Shown: in pieces, positions 1-9,577 of the stretch | How positions within the stretch are numbered: position 1 is the stretch's first letter | Layout of the letters: each line of letters opens with the position of its first letter | Assembly: GCF_025318105.1 (NCBI RefSeq) | Contig: NZ_JAOANI010000015.1 | Coordinates: 372,001-436,000, forward strand | From: Venatoribacter pacificus | GTDB taxonomy: Bacteria > Pseudomonadota > Gammaproteobacteria > Pseudomonadales > Oceanobacteraceae | Reading direction: 5' to 3' | Length of the DNA stretch: 64,000 nucleotides | Notes under the pieces: model-generated | What the model was told of the DNA's origin: nothing | The model's input: the letters and a program-made list of their open reading frames with translations, nothing else | Database searches by the model: none | Position numbers and translations under genes: made by a program

Positions 1-2
1 AC

Positions 3-881
3 ATAGCCGGCGTTGCCTGTAATATCGAGATCGCCTCGGAATTCCGTTATCGCAAATCCGTGGTGCGCCCCAACAGCCTGCTGGTCACCATTTCCCAGAG
101 TGGCGAAACCGCCGACACCCTGGCCGCCCTGCGTCTGGGTAAAGAACTGGGCTTCAGCAAAACACTGACCGTCTGTAACGTGCCCGGCTCATCACTGGTA
201 CGCGAATCCGATATGGCGCTGATGACCCGTGCCGGTGCCGAAATCGGCGTGGCCTCTACCAAAGCCTTCACCACCCAGCTGGTCGCCCTGCTGCTGCTGA
301 CCGCGGCACTGGGTCGTGGCCGTGATATGGATAAAGCCAGTGAACAACGCATCGCCGACGCCCTCACCAGCCTGCCTGGCTTAATCGACAAAGCCCTGCT
401 GATGAATGCCGACATTCAGAAGCTGGCCGAGCATTTTGCTGAAAAACACCATGCGCTGTTCCTCGGCCGTGGCGATCAGTACCCGATTGCAATGGAAGGC
501 GCGCTGAAGCTGAAAGAGATTTCCTATATTCATGCCGAAGCCTACGCCGCCGGTGAACTGAAACACGGACCACTGGCACTGATCGACGCCGAAATGCCGA
601 TCGTCGTCGTTGCTCCGGCCAACGATCTGGTGGAAAAACTGAAGTCGAATATTGAAGAAGTGCGCGCCCGTGGCGGCGAGCTGTACGTGTTTGCCGACGA
701 AGCCGCCGAAATCAGCCCTCAAGCCAATATGCAGGTAATGGCCGTACCGCACTGCGACGACATCATCGCGCCGGTGCTCTACACATTACCGCTGCAGTTA
801 CTGAGCTACCACGTCGCCATTATTAAAGGCACCGACGTCGACCAGCCGCGGAATCTGGCGAAGAGTGTAACAGTCGAGTAA
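3..881 (+). CDS. glmS: GlmS, glutamine--fructose-6-phosphate aminotransferase (3' part)
   Basis: Cytoplasmic enzyme that makes glucosamine-6-phosphate from fructose-6-phosphate and glutamine, the first step to UDP-GlcNAc for peptidoglycan and LPS. Only the last 292 codons lie in the window; the frame is open from base 3, so the glutaminase domain and start lie upstream. What is visible is the isomerase half with two SIS domains: the SQSGETADT sugar-phosphate loop, VASTKAFTTQ, the HAEAYAAGELKHGPLALID stretch and the invariant C-terminus LAKSVTVE. The 3' codons also form the TnsD recognition region of attTn7. In relatives glmS follows atpC-glmU on the same strand; here it faces the opposite way and is about 32 kb from atpC. 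Identification is certain. Confidence 0.97.
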   Translation: MAGVACNIEIASEFRYRKSVVRPNSLLVTISQSGETADTLAALRLGKELGFSKTLTVCNVPGSSLVRESDMALMTRAGAEIGVASTKAFTTQLVALLLLTAALGRGRDMDKASEQRIADALTSLPGLIDKALLMNADIQKLAEHFAEKHHALFLGRGDQYPIAMEGALKLKEISYIHAEAYAAGELKHGPLALIDAEMPIVVVAPANDLVEKLKSNIEEVRARGGELYVFADEAAEISPQANMQVMAVPHCDDIIAPVLYTLPLQLLSYHVAIIKGTDVDQPRNLAKSVTVE

Positions 882-910
882 GCAACGGCTGAACGACCAC
901 CGGTTCTCAA
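846..910 (+). other. attTn7-type site at glmS 3' end (unoccupied)
   Basis: The last dozen codons of glmS (DQPRNLAKSVTVE plus stop) are the sequence TnsD/TnsE-type Tn7 elements recognise. Known Tn7 insertion falls about 25 bp past the stop, here near 905. Nothing resembling Tn7 ends, tnsABCD or a cargo island follows; an ordinary lipase gene starts at 935. Site identity is inferred from glmS conservation. Confidence 0.45.
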
Positions 911-934
911 TAACATTACGGGTTGCTTAATTTA

Positions 935-1801
935 ATGCTCAGAAAATTACTCACAACTACGCTGCTTTGCTGCTTTCTACCCGTCGTGCAGGCAGCCCCG
1001 GATTTTGCTCAGCTGCGCATTCAGGCGCAACTGTCCGGCGATACTTATCTGACCGACAGCGAACGTGAAGCGCAGCTTCTGCAGCAGGACCAGACGCTGA
1101 TTCATCAGGCTACGCTGGCGGATTCGCAGGTCAGCTATTTTCTCAGTCAGGGCAATGGCGTGCAGACCATCGCCATCCGTGGCACCGCCAATCTGGCGAA
1201 TGTGATGGTCGATCTGGATATTGAATTTCAGCCGGACGAGCGTCTGGGGATTACCCTGCACAATGGTTTCCGCAGTGCCGCCGAGGCGGTGTTTAACGAT
1301 GTCAGGCCACGGCTGGTTGCCGGCATGCCGGTACAGATTACCGGCCACAGCCTGGGTGGCGCCATTGCGGTGGTACTGGCGATGTATTTAAAACACGATA
1401 CGGCAATGCAGATAACGCAGGTGATTACTTTCGGCCAGCCCAAGGTCACCAACGTTACCGGCGCGGATATCTACGCCAGTATTCCGCTGATACGGGTCGT
1501 CACCCAGAAAGATCTGGTGCCACTGGTGCCGCCACTGAGCCCGCTGCAGATTAAGGATCTGGATGTTTACTGGCATATGGGCGAAGAAATTATTCTGCTC
1601 GGCGGCCAGCAATATTCGCAGACCCGTGGTTTAAAAAGCATGCTGCGCGCGACCAAGCTGAGCACAGCGCTGCCGGATGAAAGCAACCTGCAGGCGCACC
1701 AGATTGCCACCTATCAGACGTTGATCGATGAGCTGCTGCAGTCGGCGCAGGAAGTGCCTTACCAGATGGAAATCAATCTGTTCGGGCTGTCGATTAATTA
1801 A
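935..1801 (+). CDS. Secreted class 3 lipase / alpha-beta hydrolase
   Basis: A 288-residue predicted exported lipase. It has a signal peptide of about 20 residues (basic MLRK, a Leu/Cys-rich core, cleavage near VQA-AP). The fold is alpha/beta hydrolase of the lipase_3 (fungal-type triacylglycerol lipase) family: the nucleophile elbow GHSLGG puts Ser at residue 139, Asp 193 lies in KDLVPLVPP and His 214 in YWHMGEE, the expected triad order. A TTG four codons upstream (923) is open in frame, but the ATG at 935 gives the better signal peptide. Substrate is unknown; acyl-ester hydrolysis is inferred from family. It is followed by strong hairpins and a convergent gene, so it is probably monocistronic. 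Confidence 0.8.
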   Translation: MLRKLLTTTLLCCFLPVVQAAPDFAQLRIQAQLSGDTYLTDSEREAQLLQQDQTLIHQATLADSQVSYFLSQGNGVQTIAIRGTANLANVMVDLDIEFQPDERLGITLHNGFRSAAEAVFNDVRPRLVAGMPVQITGHSLGGAIAVVLAMYLKHDTAMQITQVITFGQPKVTNVTGADIYASIPLIRVVTQKDLVPLVPPLSPLQIKDLDVYWHMGEEIILLGGQQYSQTRGLKSMLRATKLSTALPDESNLQAHQIATYQTLIDELLQSAQEVPYQMEINLFGLSIN

Positions 1802-1857
1802 GGCTCTTCTGAGCCGTTTCATACGAACAGGAGATGCCGTTATCCGGCATCTCCTGT
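1802..1857. terminator. Hairpins between convergent genes
   Basis: Two perfect inverted repeats fill the 63-bp convergent gap: GGCTC/GAGCC with a 4-nt loop (1802-1815), and a 13-bp stem ACAGGAGATGCCG/CGGCATCTCCTGT with a 5-nt loop (1827-1857). Neither has a long U-tract, but placement between two converging stops suggests a bidirectional terminator or 3'-end stabiliser. Confidence 0.55.
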
Positions 1858-1864
1858 CACGACA

Positions 1865-4621
1865 TCAGGCATCACCAGCCGGCAGCGTATCCTGCTCCCC
1901 GACTGAACCCAAACGCTGATGCAGCCACGCCAGACCCAGCAGTGCCAGTCCCAGCCCCATAAAGGATGCCACGCGCCACAGGCCGGTCAGACCCGCCATA
2001 TCAATCAGGAACAGCTTGGCCACGACCACCAGCAACAGCACCATACCGCCACGGTAAATATCGCGGCTGGATAACCAGCGCCCCAGCGTCAGCGCGCCAG
2101 CGGCCAGTAACATCCACACCACCGAATAGGTGTACAGCTCGCCATCCGGGGTGTAGTTACTCAGGCTCATACCGGCATCGCCCTGCCAGATCTGGCGGAT
2201 TTCCAGCGAGATAAACCAAAACGCATTCAGCCCGGCAGCCAATGCGGCAAAACGGCCGTATTGCGCCGGCAGCTGACGCCACAGCGCCAGCATAATCAGC
2301 GTTGGCAGGCCGTAGCTGAGCAACAGCAGGTTAAACAGCGGCGTCGAACCGATATTGCCACTGCTCCACAGCGGGTTTTCCGCCAGCAACAGCACAAACA
2401 GATAGGTGGCTGCAGCCGCTGCCAGATGCAGCAGGCCCACCACCTGATAGAAGCGCGGCAGCTGTTCACTTAAGCGCGCACGCCACAGATAAATAACCGC
2501 CGCACAGCCCCAGATCAGTACGTCGAGGCTGGCTTCCAGAAAACTGAATTCGTGATGGAATATATCGCCGTCGTAGAGCCAGTAACGCACTTCTGCGGCC
2601 AGCGTCAGCACCAGCAATTGTGCCGCGCCGCCTTGCAGCCAAGCCTGCATTTTTACTTCATGGCGCAAAATCCAGGCGGCAGCTGCCGCACAGAGCGTGG
2701 CACCACCGTACGTCCAGAGTGACCAGTGCGTGCCGGCATCATAGCTCAGCAACCATGGGTTAAAGGTCAGACGCACGACCACCAGCAACAACACTGCGCG
2801 GATAACCCACGCCATCAGCGGCAGCTGATAACGCTGCTGCAGCCAGGCCAGCGACACCAGCTGCAAGGCAAACGCCAGCGTCAGGGTTGCTTCGGCCAGC
2901 CAGATCACCGCAGCCAGCGACAGACCCAGATGCGCCGCGCTGATCAGAATCACACTGATCAGTGGCCGGGCATCGCCATAACGCTGCTGGTTCATATTGG
3001 CCAGCCACAGGTACAGCATGCCCAACACCAGCGCCACCAGTCCCCAGGCCCAGTCGAGGCGGAAATCGGTAAACAGGTAATAACCCAGCGCCAGCATCAG
3101 CAGCGGTACCGCACTGCCCAGCCCGGTCCAGAAGGCCGGATACAGAACCTGCATCCGCAACAGCCAGAGCGCACTGCCACTGTACAGCAGAGTCAGCCAC
3201 AGGAAGCGCACACCCAGCTGCGCCTGTCGGGCGGCATCGGGGCCGATCAGAACCAGTTCGTCTCCAACAGAAGACAACATCGGCATAACGGTCGCCAGCA
3301 CAATCAACAGCAACGGCAGCGCCGCCAGCGGGTTCAGCTCCGGACGACGGCTGGCCGCCAGCAGCATCAGTACCGGCAATGCCAGCAGGGTGAAATAGCC
3401 CGAGGCGATCACGCCTTCACCGGCGAGGGTAATCCCCTGCGCCAGCAACACCAGCAATACGCCCGGCAAAGCAGGCCAGTGCGGATCGGCACGCCAGCTC
3501 TGTACCCGCTGCCACCAGCTGTCTGCGCTGGCCGACTCATCATCGTTATCCTGATGGAGGTTCTGCAGCAGCCAGTCAAAGCCCGGTACCGCAAGGAACA
3601 TATAGGCCAGCGCCAGCAGATAGAGTGAACGCACGCCATCAGCAGGTTCGGTCATCAGACTGATCAGCCACCACAAAAGAGAGCCGGCAATCACACCGAT
3701 CCACAGCCAGCGTTGCTGCACATAGGCCAGCAACCAGAGCGAGAACAGCGTCAGAATGCTGATATACACCAGCGCCAGTTCAATCTGCCCCGAACCACTG
3801 CTGAGCAGAATCGGCACCAGATAACCACCGAGCATGCCCAGCGCGGCCAGCACCGGGCCATGCCTGAGTGCCAGCGCCAGTGTGGCAAAAGACACCAGCG
3901 CCATGCCGGTAAATACCAACCCCGGCGCGGTTCCGGGTAATAACTTAAAGGCCGCAAACAGCGCGGAATAAAGAATGATACTGGCGCCACCGGCCAGCGC
4001 CGCAAAGACGTTGTTCTGGCCTTTGTTGCGTCGCAGCCATTCCGCCGCGACATGCAGGCCGATACCCGCCAGCAGCGACAACACTACGCGGGTTTCCGGC
4101 CCCAGCAGCCCCTGCTCAATGGAGTAGCGCACCATAAACACGCCGGCCAGACCGACACAGATACCACCGAGCCAGACCATCCAGTTGTTGCGGATATTCT
4201 GCAGCAGACGATCAAAAAGGTCGGGGCCACTGCTGAAAGCAGGGGTTGCTGACGGTGCCTGATAAGACGGTGCGGTCGGTGAATACACCGGCAGTTCAGC
4301 GGCAGGTTCAGATACTTGTTCAGGTGCTTGTTCAGATACACCTGCAGACAGCGCCTCACTGGCCGCAACCCCGGCCTGTTCGGGCGCTGCCGTAGCCGGT
4401 GCCGGTCGCACAGAATCGACCGCTGTTGATGGCGGCGCAGTCTCCGCACGTCCGGCTTCCACCGGCTTCTCCCGAGCGGCCGCAAGGCGGCGCAAGGCCG
4501 CTTCCAATATCCCGATGCGCTGCTCCAGCATACTGACCTTGAAGAACGCCATCACTCCGAGAACCAGCGCTCCCAGCAAGGCAATGGCAAGCAAAAACGC
4601 CAGAGTTGTAAATTCATCCAT
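1865..4621 (-). CDS. DUF2339 family polytopic membrane protein
   Basis: A 918-residue inner-membrane protein of the DUF2339 family. It begins with one hydrophobic segment (about residues 7-27) and a short coiled stretch (MLEQRIGILEAALRRL). A long Pro/Ala/Glu-rich linker follows (about 50-125), then some two dozen closely spaced hydrophobic segments to residue 905. This architecture and length match the family; the function is not established in any member I know of. The start ATG at 4621 has no obvious Shine-Dalgarno. It stands alone, convergent with the lipase, with the porin terminator upstream. Codon use looks like that of its neighbours. Confidence 0.75.
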   Translation of the reverse strand: MDEFTTLAFLLAIALLGALVLGVMAFFKVSMLEQRIGILEAALRRLAAAREKPVEAGRAETAPPSTAVDSVRPAPATAAPEQAGVAASEALSAGVSEQAPEQVSEPAAELPVYSPTAPSYQAPSATPAFSSGPDLFDRLLQNIRNNWMVWLGGICVGLAGVFMVRYSIEQGLLGPETRVVLSLLAGIGLHVAAEWLRRNKGQNNVFAALAGGASIILYSALFAAFKLLPGTAPGLVFTGMALVSFATLALALRHGPVLAALGMLGGYLVPILLSSGSGQIELALVYISILTLFSLWLLAYVQQRWLWIGVIAGSLLWWLISLMTEPADGVRSLYLLALAYMFLAVPGFDWLLQNLHQDNDDESASADSWWQRVQSWRADPHWPALPGVLLVLLAQGITLAGEGVIASGYFTLLALPVLMLLAASRRPELNPLAALPLLLIVLATVMPMLSSVGDELVLIGPDAARQAQLGVRFLWLTLLYSGSALWLLRMQVLYPAFWTGLGSAVPLLMLALGYYLFTDFRLDWAWGLVALVLGMLYLWLANMNQQRYGDARPLISVILISAAHLGLSLAAVIWLAEATLTLAFALQLVSLAWLQQRYQLPLMAWVIRAVLLLVVVRLTFNPWLLSYDAGTHWSLWTYGGATLCAAAAAWILRHEVKMQAWLQGGAAQLLVLTLAAEVRYWLYDGDIFHHEFSFLEASLDVLIWGCAAVIYLWRARLSEQLPRFYQVVGLLHLAAAAATYLFVLLLAENPLWSSGNIGSTPLFNLLLLSYGLPTLIMLALWRQLPAQYGRFAALAAGLNAFWFISLEIRQIWQGDAGMSLSNYTPDGELYTYSVVWMLLAAGALTLGRWLSSRDIYRGGMVLLLVVVAKLFLIDMAGLTGLWRVASFMGLGLALLGLAWLHQRLGSVGEQDTLPAGDA

Positions 4622-4812
4622 AAAAAGTATTCACGTTAATTGACTGGGGACTCAGCAAGAGACTATACGCAATCGCTTCCGGTGCTGCCCTGATGATATT
4701 GGCTCAGGCCCTGCGCAAATATCATCAAAGAAATACCGGCCAGAGTATAACGCTGCCAACGCCGGAAAAAGTGACCGGGGCCGCAGGGTTTGCCAATCAG
4801 GGTTTGCGTTCA

Positions 4813-4838
4813 TAAAAAAAGCGGGCCCAGGCCCGCTT
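4813..4838 (-). terminator. Rho-independent terminator of the porin gene
   Basis: On the minus strand a GCGGGC/GCCCGC stem with a 4-nt loop is followed by seven U residues. It lies about 50 bp past the porin stop at 4887, in the correct orientation for it. Confidence 0.8.
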
Positions 4839-4886
4839 CTTTCATACTGATTGTTCAGTGCTGACGTATTCGCTCAGCCATCACGT

Positions 4887-6050
4887 TCAGAAGTAGTAAC
4901 CAAACTGCACGTTAAAGAAGGTCTGCCAGCCGTTTTCGCCATCGCCTTCTGCAAAGGCTTTGGTGTAATCACCGGCGCCGATGAAAGGCACGTTCTTGGC
5001 ACTGGTAACATCGAAGTTGGTGTACAGGTTACCGGTCACCACCAGCACGCCGAGCGTGTTGATCTGCGAATCACGGAAGGCTTCTTTGTTTTTGTCCAGC
5101 AGGTTGTAGTCGTTATACAGCTGCACCTGATTGACGATGCCGCCTTTCCACGGCAGGTCGTAGCTCAGGTTCAGCACATACACGTTAGCCTGCGCGGCCG
5201 CCATGTAACGCGCACCAAAGCCACCCATCTGGATGGTGTCATCGCTGACGCCGTCGGCGTTTTCGGCGTTGTAGGAATAGCGGATTGCTTCCGACTGTAC
5301 GCCAAAAGCACCGTAGGTTGCGGTGTAGTGCAGCGCTGCCGCCTGAGCATTACCCATTTTGCCGGTGGTTTCGTTATACAGACCGCCGTACTGCAGCGAC
5401 ACACCGGCTTCCGCCTGTTCGCTCAGGGCATAGGCCGCACGCAGGTTGAACTGGTGGGTTTCCTGATTCTGCTGCACACCGGCATCGCCATCGGAGACCA
5501 CATCAAATGAGAAACGCTGAGCATCGGTTGGTGCGGCATCGCCACTGGCGAAATAAGCCAGTTGCAGATCCCAGTTACCGGATTTGGTCAGCACTTTGAT
5601 GCCGCTGTCGTAGTCATCGTTAAAGCCCAGATACAGGGTCGCGTCACCCCAGTAGCTGTGCGATTCGAACGGCAGAATACCAAACGGTACTTTGGTGATA
5701 CCCACCTGTACTTCGGTGTTATCAGAGGCATCGGTAGCAAAGTACAGATGATGCACCATGGCGCCGTTGCCGCTGTCGTACCAGCGGTACTGGCTCGACA
5801 GGCGTACGCCCTGATGCTCGGCTTCGATACCCAGATTGATCTGGTTATAGGTGAAATCGCCACCGCGTTCGGTCTGCGCTTCGCTCCAGTCTTTGTAGGT
5901 GTAATTCAGACGGAAGCCACCGGTCAGGCGTACATTTTCCAGCGCGGTTACCCGCTGTTCCAGGCTGTTGGTTTCGTGGGTATCAGCAAAGGCCTGAGGG
6001 CCAATCAACAGGGTCGCCAGCAAGGCGCGGGAGAAGGTAGCGTTAGACAT
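4887..6050 (-). CDS. Outer-membrane porin-like beta-barrel
   Basis: A 387-residue outer-membrane protein. The signal peptide is about residues 1-22 (cleavage QAFA-DT), followed by a short heptad stretch (LEQRVTALE) of the type that trimerises porins. Alternating aromatic/hydrophobic beta-strands run to a C-terminal YYF, the BAM recognition signature. It resembles phosphate/carbohydrate-selective porin families in layout, but no substrate can be assigned. ATG at 6050 is preceded by AGAGAA. The gene is monocistronic, with its own terminator at 4813-4838 and a long AT-rich leader holding a TATAAT hexamer. It was probably moderately to highly expressed in its host, judging from the strong terminator and leader; that is inference. 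Confidence 0.75.
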   Translation of the reverse strand: MSNATFSRALLATLLIGPQAFADTHETNSLEQRVTALENVRLTGGFRLNYTYKDWSEAQTERGGDFTYNQINLGIEAEHQGVRLSSQYRWYDSGNGAMVHHLYFATDASDNTEVQVGITKVPFGILPFESHSYWGDATLYLGFNDDYDSGIKVLTKSGNWDLQLAYFASGDAAPTDAQRFSFDVVSDGDAGVQQNQETHQFNLRAAYALSEQAEAGVSLQYGGLYNETTGKMGNAQAAALHYTATYGAFGVQSEAIRYSYNAENADGVSDDTIQMGGFGARYMAAAQANVYVLNLSYDLPWKGGIVNQVQLYNDYNLLDKNKEAFRDSQINTLGVLVVTGNLYTNFDVTSAKNVPFIGAGDYTKAFAEGDGENGWQTFFNVQFGYYF

Positions 6051-6173
6051 GAAATTCTCTGCGATGATTAAAACCTGACCAAGCGGTCATAAAAAGCGCA
6101 GCATCATTCCAGAATTGTCCGCTTTGTTGTATTGGATATATGTAACAGAATGTTTCGATCAAAAATTCTGACC

Positions 6174-6179
6174 ATTATA
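6174..6179 (-). promoter_or_regulatory. Candidate -10 hexamer for the porin gene
   Basis: A perfect TATAAT on the minus strand, about 125 nt upstream of the porin ATG within a strongly AT-rich stretch. The -35 at 17-nt spacing is poor, so an activator may be needed. Between promoter and gene lies TGACC-AAGC-GGTCA (6076-6089), a small dyad that could be an operator or leader hairpin. Confidence 0.4.
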
Positions 6180-6294
6180 CAACCAGTAAAAATCAAAAAT
6201 CTTTTGTATTACAAAGGGTTAACCATTGCAGTCCGAATGTTTTGAAAGATCGTTGCGAAAAAAGTCAGGTAGCGAAAGCCTTGCTGCTGCGCCG

Positions 6295-7062
6295 TTACTC
6301 AATCAGATAAAAGTTAAGCAACTCCTGCAGCCGCCCCTGCTTGCGCAGCTCAGCAAAGCCATGATCAAGGGTCGCTTTAAGCTCCGGCCCGCGCATATAG
6401 AGCCGTGATATCAGCATGACAAAATCGTCTGCAGCAACACCGGGCACCGGCTCAAAGACGATATCATTTCCCAGATCCACATCGCCCTGACGATACAGAC
6501 CATGCAGAATCTCCAGCCGCGTCAGAAACAACTCACAGCGTCCACGCCTCACCTGAGCCAGCGCCTGGGCATAATGATTGGCCTCACGCATCACCCTGTG
6601 GGTTTCGATTCCAAAACGGCTGTAGTCATAACCACGCAGCCCGCAGATATTATAATTTTTCAGATCATTGCTGCTCTGAACCTGCGGCAAAGAGGGGAAA
6701 CGGATGAGCGAAAAGGCATAACCCGGCTGTACCTGATAATAAGGCTCGGTGACCAGAAAACGCGCCTTACGTTCGGCGCTGGCCGAGGCGCTGAGGGCTA
6801 TCTGATAACGGCCTTTTTCTACTTCCAGCAGGCAACGCTTCCACGGCAGCATGTGAATTTCATAATCCAATCCGGCCTCCGCGAAAATGAGCGCCAGAAC
6901 ATCAGCATCGTAACCGCGTACCTCGTTATCCCGTTCAAAGGTATACGGCGGCCAGCCAGCGGCATCGCCGCAGATGCGGATCACCTCGTGCGCCTGAACC
7001 GGCCACGTCAATAACCCAGCCAGGGCTGCCCACAGTATTTTGCATCGCCAGAGCTGCTGCAT
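6295..7062 (-). CDS. Orphan periplasmic solute-binding protein (SBP_bac_3)
   Basis: A 255-residue exported protein of the family-3 extracellular solute-binding fold (polar amino acid ABC-type). The signal peptide ends near PVQA-HEV. The mature part starts with the typical beta-strand IRICGDAAGWPPYTF, followed by the GYDADVLALIFAEAGL helix and the MLPWKRCLLEVEKGRYQIALSAS ligand-loop region. ATG at 7062 has AGGA 6 nt upstream and is preferred to the in-frame ATG at 7077. No permease or ATPase gene is nearby. Such stand-alone members are common in Oceanospirillales and may serve sensing rather than uptake. Ligand unknown. Confidence 0.7.
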   Translation of the reverse strand: MQQLWRCKILWAALAGLLTWPVQAHEVIRICGDAAGWPPYTFERDNEVRGYDADVLALIFAEAGLDYEIHMLPWKRCLLEVEKGRYQIALSASASAERKARFLVTEPYYQVQPGYAFSLIRFPSLPQVQSSNDLKNYNICGLRGYDYSRFGIETHRVMREANHYAQALAQVRRGRCELFLTRLEILHGLYRQGDVDLGNDIVFEPVPGVAADDFVMLISRLYMRGPELKATLDHGFAELRKQGRLQELLNFYLIE

Positions 7063-7262
7063 ATTGCGTCCTGCCATTCATGCTTAGTGCTGAGTGTAGA
7101 ACGAATTTCACACCGAATACCAACGCCGAACAGAGAGGACGCTATTGCTAAAAAAGACAGCAGAAGAGTGCTTTCCCGCGGTTAGAACCAATCTTTCTAA
7201 ACCGGTTTTCGTAGTCTGCTTTACTCAATGCACCCTCAGTAAATATCGACAGGAGCGTGAGT

Positions 7263-9554
7263 ATGAGCCGTTTTAATTCACCCGGAATACTGTTGAGCGC
7301 ATTGCTTGCAGCCAGCCTCGCGGCCTGCAGTAATGATTCGTCCAGCAGCCGTTCCGACAGTAAAACGCCAGTGTCCGGCAAAGTGGCCGATGGTTATCTG
7401 GCTGGTGCCAAAGTCTGCCTCGACCTGAATGCCAATCAGACCTGTGATGATGGCGAACCTTCCACCACGTCAACCTCCGGAGGCAGTTTCACCATTGAAA
7501 ATGCCACCGCTGAACAAATCGCTAATGCGGCTGTTGTGGTCGAAATTATCGTTGGGGAAACCATCGACGAAGACAACCCCGGCACCGCTATCGATCGCAC
7601 TTATACCCTGACAGCTCCTCCCGGCTACGGTTTTGTCAGTCCGCTGACCACCATGGTACAGAACGAAGTCAGAGAAAAAGGCGTTACTCCGGATGAAGCC
7701 AAGGCCAGCATCCAGACCCGTCTGGGCACGACGGTTGATCTCGAAGACGACTACGTAGCCGGCAGCAGCGATGGCGGCGGTAATGCAACAGAATTTGAGC
7801 GCGTACATAAAGTGGCCCAGGTTACCCGCGCCGTCATGCAGCAGAATATCGAAACCGTCACGCAGGTACTGAACGGTACAGAGGCCTCTTTTGAAGATGT
7901 ACTGGCTTTAATTGTTAACCAGGTGTTGGCGGCTCTGGAAACCATTGGCACCGCTGTTGATAACAGCAGTGGTGAGTTTGATGCCGATGCGCTGGTCGAC
8001 TCCGGCGCCGTTGATGACGCCGGGGTTGATCCGGCCATAGTCGAAGACGATCTGGCGGAACGCGAAGCCGAACGTAACGCCAGCACTGTCAGCATCGCGG
8101 GTGTGCTCGGAGGCGGTGGTAGCCTGCACTTTTTTGAAAGCGAAGAAGACGGTGGCCAGGTCAGTTTCGCCTACGGCACCGTTGCTCCGGGTGAAAACGA
8201 CAACGTGACCATAACCGATTTCCGATACAACAATGGCAATGGTCTGTGGGAAGAGGAATCCGGTGATGGCAGCAATAGTGAGCAAAACTGCATCCTTTCT
8301 GGAGGGACCTGGAACTGTGTGACCGATAGCGACGAAACCATCGCCATCAGTGGCGACAGCGTTGTCGTAAGCCGTGGCGGCCTGAGCGCAGCTCAGGAAA
8401 CCATCACTGGCGTAGCCGTCAACCTCAGTGGTAAACGCATTCAGACCTATGCCAACGACGAATACTTCGCCCTCGCCCTCGACCCTACCGCCAAATTTGG
8501 TACCAGCGCCACCGGCTACAAACTGACCTTCACCCGCGCCAGCGACTACTACGAACTGTATAAAGAAAACGCGGCCAGCGTTTCTGCCTGCTGGGATGGT
8601 GACGCCAATACCGAAGGTCCATGGGCACCAACCGATATTTGGTGTAACAACGTTTTCACCCGCACCGGCGATGGTAACTCTCAAACTGATGGCGATGCAG
8701 CCACCAGCCTCGCACAGCTGATCTCTGCCAGCGCAGCGGTAAATCCCGATTCGCCGGAAGACATCAAAGGCACCGATATATACAGCAATGACAAGAGCTG
8801 GATGGTGGAATTTGTCAACGGCGGCCGCGCCAATTTCTATCCGTTCAGCTACAGCGAGGGCGGTGCTGCTCTGGGGGCTAAAGTGAGCGGCAGCTGGGTA
8901 CAGAAAACCGTGGACGGTAAAGCCATACTGGTATTTACCATCCCGGATCTGATTGCCGCCCAAGGCGACTTTGACCGCTATGACCGCGTACAGTTTTTTA
9001 CCGTACATGAAAGCTACGTTCGCCGCGGCTATGTCGCCAAGGCCGGAGCCAGCAACGACAATGAGTGGGTATTCAATAATGCTGCCCGCGATGAGATCAA
9101 AGCCGCGTTCGATAACGGTCTGCTCACTGATCTGGATGTTTGCAGCAGCGGTGACGCCGAAGAAGCTCTCATCAGTGCCTTTGCCAGTGCAGCAACCGCC
9201 TGCTCAGCCAGTGCCTTTGTCAGTGACGATGTGGCCGGTAAAGCGCTGACATCCGATTTCGGCATTTTCACTTTTGTCGATAATGACAGCGGTAACTACT
9301 TTGGTGAGCTGGGCGACGATGGCCAGAAGTACCTCGACTTCAGTTGGAGTATTGATAGCAGCGGCTCTATCGTCATTAACACTTCAACCACCAAAGCCGA
9401 TGGCTCCACCCTTTACCTGCGTATGAATATCGCCAAAATTGCGCAGAATGCCCGCCAGGTCAGCGTGGTTACACTGGGTCTTGAGGCCTCCAGTGAAGCC
9501 GCACTGGACACTGCCAGCGGTGATGTCAGCGGTGAGGTCTGGAATATCCGCTGA
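7263..9554 (+). CDS. Large surface lipoprotein of unknown function
   Basis: A 763-residue predicted lipoprotein: short signal with lipobox LAAC (Cys about residue 22), then a Ser-rich linker. The N-terminal beta-domain runs VSGKVADGYLAGAKVCLDLNAN and carries an Asp/Asn-rich loop DLNANQTCDDGE resembling a calcium-binding turn; this type of domain recurs in marine gammaproteobacterial exoproteins. The middle is helical and the last 450 residues are acidic, Gly/Asp/Ser-rich and beta-like with paired cysteines. ATG at 7263 lies 7 nt after AGGAG; an in-frame GTG at 7257 is too close to it. The gene ends at a strong terminator. No enzymatic motif seen; adhesion or matrix binding is only a guess. 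Confidence 0.7.
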   Translation: MSRFNSPGILLSALLAASLAACSNDSSSSRSDSKTPVSGKVADGYLAGAKVCLDLNANQTCDDGEPSTTSTSGGSFTIENATAEQIANAAVVVEIIVGETIDEDNPGTAIDRTYTLTAPPGYGFVSPLTTMVQNEVREKGVTPDEAKASIQTRLGTTVDLEDDYVAGSSDGGGNATEFERVHKVAQVTRAVMQQNIETVTQVLNGTEASFEDVLALIVNQVLAALETIGTAVDNSSGEFDADALVDSGAVDDAGVDPAIVEDDLAEREAERNASTVSIAGVLGGGGSLHFFESEEDGGQVSFAYGTVAPGENDNVTITDFRYNNGNGLWEEESGDGSNSEQNCILSGGTWNCVTDSDETIAISGDSVVVSRGGLSAAQETITGVAVNLSGKRIQTYANDEYFALALDPTAKFGTSATGYKLTFTRASDYYELYKENAASVSACWDGDANTEGPWAPTDIWCNNVFTRTGDGNSQTDGDAATSLAQLISASAAVNPDSPEDIKGTDIYSNDKSWMVEFVNGGRANFYPFSYSEGGAALGAKVSGSWVQKTVDGKAILVFTIPDLIAAQGDFDRYDRVQFFTVHESYVRRGYVAKAGASNDNEWVFNNAARDEIKAAFDNGLLTDLDVCSSGDAEEALISAFASAATACSASAFVSDDVAGKALTSDFGIFTFVDNDSGNYFGELGDDGQKYLDFSWSIDSSGSIVINTSTTKADGSTLYLRMNIAKIAQNARQVSVVTLGLEASSEAALDTASGDVSGEVWNIR

Positions 9555-9577
9555 GACACAAGATCAGGGAGATAAAC

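Noticed and set aside
880..929. TAAGCAAC/GTTGCTTA inverted repeat after glmS as a terminator
   Set aside because: Arms are only 8 bp with a 34-nt loop and a weak T-run; it may be chance.
2726..3628. 300-codon plus-strand open frame opposite the DUF2339 gene
   Set aside because: Extremely Gln/His/Arg-rich shadow of Leu/Ala codons on the other strand.
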